This document shows positions 60,728 through 64,000 of a DNA stretch of 64,000 nt, piece by piece. Location: NCBI RefSeq assembly GCF_001440395.1, contig NZ_LLXZ01000120.1:1-64000 (forward strand). The letters run 5' to 3'. The stretch comes from Bradyrhizobium jicamae. Its GTDB lineage: Bacteria > Pseudomonadota > Alphaproteobacteria > Rhizobiales > Xanthobacteraceae. The position numbers were made by a program, and so were the translations under genes. Position 1 is the stretch's first letter; every line of letters begins with the position of its first letter. Below the pieces are notes generated by a model. The model saw only the letters and a program-made list of their open reading frames with translations, was not told where the DNA came from and did no database searches.

Positions 60728-61909
60728 ATGATCCGATGGTTGGTCGCTGCGATCGGCTTGAGCGTCGCGGCTGCCCCCGTGCTCGCGGCCGCCCCCATCG
60801 AGATCGGCATCGGCTATCTCGGCCGCGCCGGCGTCAAGCCGAAATTGTCGCTCGTCGAACTGCCGGCCGAGAACGATGGCGTCGCCGGCGCGCGGCTGGC
60901 CGTCGAGGACAACAACACCACGGGCAAGTTCCTCAACCAGCGCTTCACGCTCGAAGAGGTCCGGCTCAAGGACAATGAGGACGTCGGGAAAGCCGCGGCG
61001 ACGCTTGCCGAGCGCGCCGGATTCATCATTACCGACCTTCCGGCGGATGATCTGCTGAAGGCGGCCGACGCGCTTCGCGATCGCGGGACGCTGCTGTTGA
61101 ACGCCGGCGCCATCGACGACCGGTTGCGCGAGCAGGATTGCCGCGCCAACGTCATCCATGTCGCGCCGACGCGCTCAATGCTGGCGGATGCGCTCGCCCA
61201 GTATCTGGTGTGGAAGCAGTGGAAGCGCTGGCTGTTCGTCGTTGGCTCGCATGATCGGGACAAGCTCTATGCCGACGCCTTGCGCCGCGCCGCCACGCGG
61301 TTCGGCGCCAAGATCGTTCAGGAACGAACTTTCGAGGACACCGGCGGGGCCCGGCGCACCGACAGCGGCGTCACCCTGATCCAGCGGCAGATACCAACCT
61401 TCACCCAGCAGGCGCCGGCCTATGATGTCCTCGTCGCGGCCGACGAGAGCGAGGCGTTCGCGTCCTACCTGCCCTACCGCACCTGGGATCCGCGCCCCGT
61501 TGCCGGCTCGGCTGGTCTTGTTCCAACCAGTTGGCATGCCGCACAGGATCAATGGGGCGCGATCCAGATCCAGAACCGGTTTGTGAAGTTGAACTCCCGA
61601 CAGATGACCGCATTGGACATGCAGGCGTGGACGGCTGCGCGCATGATCGGTGAAGCGACGTCGCGCACGAAGTCCGGCGATCCAAAAGCGATATCGGATT
61701 TCCTCAAGGGGCCCGATTTTTCCGTTGCGGCGTTCAAGGGCCGTCGCTTGACATTGCGGGACTGGAACCTGCAGCTTCGGCAGCCGATCCTGCTGGTCGA
61801 TGGACGCATGGTGGTCTCGGTTTCGCCGCAGGAGGGATTCCTGCATCAGGTGTCGGAGCTCGACACGCTTGGCGCCGATCGGCCGGAGACGAAATGCAAA
61901 TTGCGTTGA
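60728..61909 (+). CDS. PQQ-associated ABC-type periplasmic binding protein (LutA-like)
   Basis: A 393-residue exported protein. Signal peptide MIRWLVAAIGLSVAAAPVLAA precedes a type I periplasmic binding fold (IEIGIGYLGRAGVKPKLSLVELPAENDGVAGARLAVEDNNTTGKFLNQRFTLEEVRLKDNEDV). It matches the family annotated as the substrate-binding protein of the PQQ-dependent alcohol dehydrogenase ABC system, of which LutA of Methylorubrum is a member. It is the first gene of an operon with a beta-propeller protein, an ATPase and a permease, 114 bp after fghA. The proposed cargo is lanthanide- or PQQ-related. Confidence 0.85.
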   Translation: MIRWLVAAIGLSVAAAPVLAAAPIEIGIGYLGRAGVKPKLSLVELPAENDGVAGARLAVEDNNTTGKFLNQRFTLEEVRLKDNEDVGKAAATLAERAGFIITDLPADDLLKAADALRDRGTLLLNAGAIDDRLREQDCRANVIHVAPTRSMLADALAQYLVWKQWKRWLFVVGSHDRDKLYADALRRAATRFGAKIVQERTFEDTGGARRTDSGVTLIQRQIPTFTQQAPAYDVLVAADESEAFASYLPYRTWDPRPVAGSAGLVPTSWHAAQDQWGAIQIQNRFVKLNSRQMTALDMQAWTAARMIGEATSRTKSGDPKAISDFLKGPDFSVAAFKGRRLTLRDWNLQLRQPILLVDGRMVVSVSPQEGFLHQVSELDTLGADRPETKCKLR

Positions 61910-61926
61910 GGAGAACGAAATTGCGC

Positions 61927-62898
61927 ATGTGGCATCACTGCCTGATTTCCGGAATGGCCCTCTGGCTCGCGGCAGCGAGCCCCGCATCGGCCTTCATCGC
62001 CTATGTCTCCAACGAGAAGAGCAACACCGTAACGGTGATCGACACGAGCAACTGGTCCGTCATCAAGACCATCAAGGTCGGCCAGCGGCCGCGCGGCATC
62101 GAGTTCACGAGAGACGGCAAGTTCGTCTTCGTCGCCGTCGGCGACGACGACAGCATTCAGGTCATCGACGTGGCGAAGCAGGAAGTCGTCGATACCCTGC
62201 CCTCAGGCCCTGACCCCGAACTATTCGCCCTCGATGCCGAAGGAAAAATTCTCTACGTCGCCAACGAGAACGACAACACGGTAACCATCATCGACGTCGA
62301 AAAGCGTACCCGTCTCGGTGACATCCAGGTCGGCGTCGAGCCTGAAGGCATGGCCATAAGCCCGGATGGCAAAATCCTGATCAATACGTCCGAGACCACC
62401 AACATGGCGCATTTCATCGACACCACGACGCGCCAGATCGTCGCCAACGTGCTGGTCGATGCGCGCCCGCGCTACGCCGAGTTCAAGCGTGACAACTCCG
62501 AAGTATGGGTATCGTCGGAGATCGGCGGCACCGTTTCGGTGATTGATCCGGTCAAGCGGGAAGTGACAAAGAAGATTGCATTCGAGATTCCGGGTTTGCG
62601 GAGCGAGGCCATTCAGCCGGTCGGCATCGGCATGACCAAGGATGGCAAGACCGCCTTCGTCGCGCTCGGCCCCGCCAACCGCGTCGCGGTGGTCGATGTC
62701 GCCAGCCACAAGGTCACGAAGTATCTGCTGGTGGGACAGCGGGTCTGGCACGTGGCATTCACCCCCGACGAGAAATATCTGCTCACCACCAACGGCGTAT
62801 CGAACGACGTCTCTGTCATCGACGTCGCCGCGCAAAAGGTCATCAAGACGATCCAGGTTGGCGAACTACCCTGGGGGATCACGATTGCACAGCCATGA
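61927..62898 (+). CDS. PQQ-associated YVTN beta-propeller protein (LutD-like)
   Basis: A 323-residue periplasmic protein. After a signal peptide (GMALWLAAASPASAF) it consists of repeated YVTN-type propeller motifs (AYVSNEKSNTVTVIDTSNWSVIKTIKVGQRPRGIEFTRDGKFVFVAV, LYVANENDNTVTIIDVEKRTRLGDIQVGVEPEGMAISPDGK, and so on), about seven in all. It matches the PQQ-dependent catabolism-associated beta-propeller family, whose lut member in Methylorubrum is linked to lanthanides. An SD (GAGGAG) lies near a TTG at 61921 that could also start the gene. Its stop overlaps the ATPase start. Confidence 0.88.
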   Translation: MWHHCLISGMALWLAAASPASAFIAYVSNEKSNTVTVIDTSNWSVIKTIKVGQRPRGIEFTRDGKFVFVAVGDDDSIQVIDVAKQEVVDTLPSGPDPELFALDAEGKILYVANENDNTVTIIDVEKRTRLGDIQVGVEPEGMAISPDGKILINTSETTNMAHFIDTTTRQIVANVLVDARPRYAEFKRDNSEVWVSSEIGGTVSVIDPVKREVTKKIAFEIPGLRSEAIQPVGIGMTKDGKTAFVALGPANRVAVVDVASHKVTKYLLVGQRVWHVAFTPDEKYLLTTNGVSNDVSVIDVAAQKVIKTIQVGELPWGITIAQP

Positions 62899-63716
62899 CG
62901 GCCAGTGACGCATATTCTTCCGGTCAGGATACGCGGGACATCGCCTCCCGGCCCGACGCCATGGCGACGCCTGCACTGTCGATCGACGGCGTCAGTCATT
63001 CCTATGGCACCCGGCGCGCGCTGATCGACATCGGCTTTACGGTCGCACCGGCAAGTTTCACCGCATTGCTTGGCCTGAACGGCGCCGGCAAGAGCACCCT
63101 GTTCTCGCTGATCACGCGGCTGTTCGGAATCCAGCACGGACGGATCGGAATTTTCGGCCATGACGTCGCGCGTACTCCCGGCGAAGCGCTGCGGCTGCTC
63201 GGCGTGGTGTTTCAACCCCGCACCCTCGATCTCGACCTCTCGGTGACGCAAAACCTGCTGTATCACGCCGCTCTTCACGGCATCGGCAGGCGCGATGCCC
63301 GCGCGCGCAGCCAGGAGGTACTGGCACGCATCGGCCTTGCCGACCGTGCGGGCAGCAAGGTGCGCGACCTCTCCGGCGGCCAGATGCGACGACTGGAAAT
63401 CGCGCGGGCGCTGTTGCACCGTCCGCGCCTGCTTCTGCTCGACGAGGCAACCGTCGGCCTCGACGTCAAGGCGCGCGCCGACATCCTCAACCACGTCCGC
63501 CAGCTCGTTGCCGAACAGGGAATCAGCGTGCTGTGGGCGACGCATCTGTTCGACGAAATCGGTTCGAACGATGATCTCGTCGTCCTGCATCAGGGCCGGG
63601 TATTGGCCAAGGGCAAGGCTCCGCGCGTGATCGCCGAGGCCGGCGGCAGCGACATCAACACGGCGTTCATGCGATTGACCGGCTCCGCCGAACCGAGCGG
63701 GAGCGCGATGTCATGA
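62895..63716 (+). CDS. PQQ-associated ABC transporter ATP-binding protein (LutE-like)
   Basis: A 273-residue ATPase with Walker A GLNGAGKST, the Q-loop VVFQPRTLDLDLSVTQNL, signature LSGGQMRR, Walker B LLLLDEATVGLD and H-loop WATHLFDEI. This is the drug-export-type ATPase family seen in PQQ-linked ABC systems. The first 26 residues before PALSIDG are not typical; an ATG at 62961 could be the true start. It overlaps the beta-propeller gene at its start and the permease gene at its end. Confidence 0.9.
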   Translation: MTASDAYSSGQDTRDIASRPDAMATPALSIDGVSHSYGTRRALIDIGFTVAPASFTALLGLNGAGKSTLFSLITRLFGIQHGRIGIFGHDVARTPGEALRLLGVVFQPRTLDLDLSVTQNLLYHAALHGIGRRDARARSQEVLARIGLADRAGSKVRDLSGGQMRRLEIARALLHRPRLLLLDEATVGLDVKARADILNHVRQLVAEQGISVLWATHLFDEIGSNDDLVVLHQGRVLAKGKAPRVIAEAGGSDINTAFMRLTGSAEPSGSAMS

Positions 63717-64000
63717 CCTCGACAACCATCGCGCCAGGCCGCAGCGGCTTCTCGCTCGCCGAATACCTCACCTGCCTGAACGGTATTGTGTGGCGCGAGG
63801 CGCTTCGTTTCCTGCACCAGCGCGAACGCTTCATCTCGGCGCTGGTGCGACCGCTGGTCTGGCTGTTCATCTTCGCCGCGGGCTTCCGCCAGGTGCTCGG
63901 CCTCTCCATCATCCCGCCCTACGAGACCTACATCCTGTATGAGGTCTATATCGCTCCCGGCCTGATGGCGATGATCCAGCTCTTCAACGGCATGCAGTCC
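63713..64000 (+). CDS. PQQ-associated ABC transporter permease (LutF-like), 3' end outside window
   Basis: The first 96 codons of a membrane protein whose N-terminus (SGFSLAEYLTCLNGIVWREALRFLHQRERFISALVRPLVWLFIFAAGFRQVLGLSIIPPYETYILYEVYIAPGLMAMIQLFNGMQS) is typical of ABC-2 type permeases of this system: a cytoplasmic amphipathic leader followed by membrane helices. It overlaps the ATPase gene by 4 bp. It is the expected membrane partner of the ATPase; the rest lies beyond the window. Confidence 0.88.
   Translation, partial: MTSTTIAPGRSGFSLAEYLTCLNGIVWREALRFLHQRERFISALVRPLVWLFIFAAGFRQVLGLSIIPPYETYILYEVYIAPGLMAMIQLFNGMQS

Noticed and set aside
1..64000. CRISPR arrays, tRNA or rRNA genes, insertion sequences
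   Set aside because: No regularly spaced repeats, tRNA-like sequence, rRNA stretch or transposase was seen on reading. A covariance-model or IS search would be needed to exclude them formally.

Overview
The window is dense, GC-rich DNA with tight operons and many 4-bp stop/start (ATGA) overlaps. Gene content points to an alphaproteobacterium of the Bradyrhizobium/Nitrobacteraceae type: red-type (form IC) RubisCO in a cbbFPTALSX operon, XoxF-type methanol dehydrogenase with glutathione-linked formaldehyde oxidation, a hut cluster with HutF, ureide genes and several solute ABC transporters. No rRNA, tRNA, CRISPR array, transposase or phage gene was seen. The organism assignment is an inference from gene content.

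Layout. 1-7.7 kb: a peptide-type ABC transporter operon headed by a C45 (penicillin acyltransferase-like) amidohydrolase, divergent from a GntR regulator and a class III aminotransferase. 7.8-12.6 kb: AMP nucleosidase, convergent with a three-gene operon (GTP cyclohydrolase II-like, DUF1688, uracil phosphoribosyltransferase-like) matching the URC uracil-catabolic set. 12.7-22.1 kb: hutUHI divergent from hutFC around one HutC-like operator, then an SsuABC/TauABC-like transporter. 22.3-23.5 kb: a Cys/Met-metabolism PLP enzyme. 23.6-29.5 kb: a PQQ alcohol dehydrogenase with a Rieske protein, divergent from a two-subunit molybdenum hydroxylase (IorAB type). 29.9-33.9 kb: ureidoglycine aminohydrolase, ureidoglycolate lyase and a DctA-family carrier, divergent from a LysR regulator. 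33.9-35.6 kb: alanine dehydrogenase and its Lrp-type regulator.

35.7-44.9 kb: the Calvin-cycle operon cbbF-P-T-A-L-S-X on the minus strand with divergent cbbR. A good intrinsic terminator sits between cbbS and cbbX. 45-48.9 kb: an orphan LivJ-type binding protein, a pair of extragenic palindromes, a Gfo/Idh oxidoreductase and an FAH-fold protein. 49.4-64 kb: a C1 and lanthanide region. A minus-strand operon xoxF-xoxG-adhC-gfa faces an AraC regulator; then come a TonB-dependent receptor, a divergent sensor kinase/response regulator pair, fghA, and the start of a PQQ-associated ABC operon resembling lutA-D-E-F.

How it fits together. Methanol would be oxidised in the periplasm by XoxF and XoxG, formaldehyde handled by Gfa, AdhC and FghA to formate, and, if a formate dehydrogenase exists elsewhere, CO2 fixed by the Calvin cycle encoded about 10 kb away. 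Both PQQ dehydrogenases carry the extra aspartate (DxD) that marks lanthanide-dependent enzymes, and the TonB receptor and ABC genes could supply the metal. Most annotated functions are family-level recognitions by eye; no database search was run.
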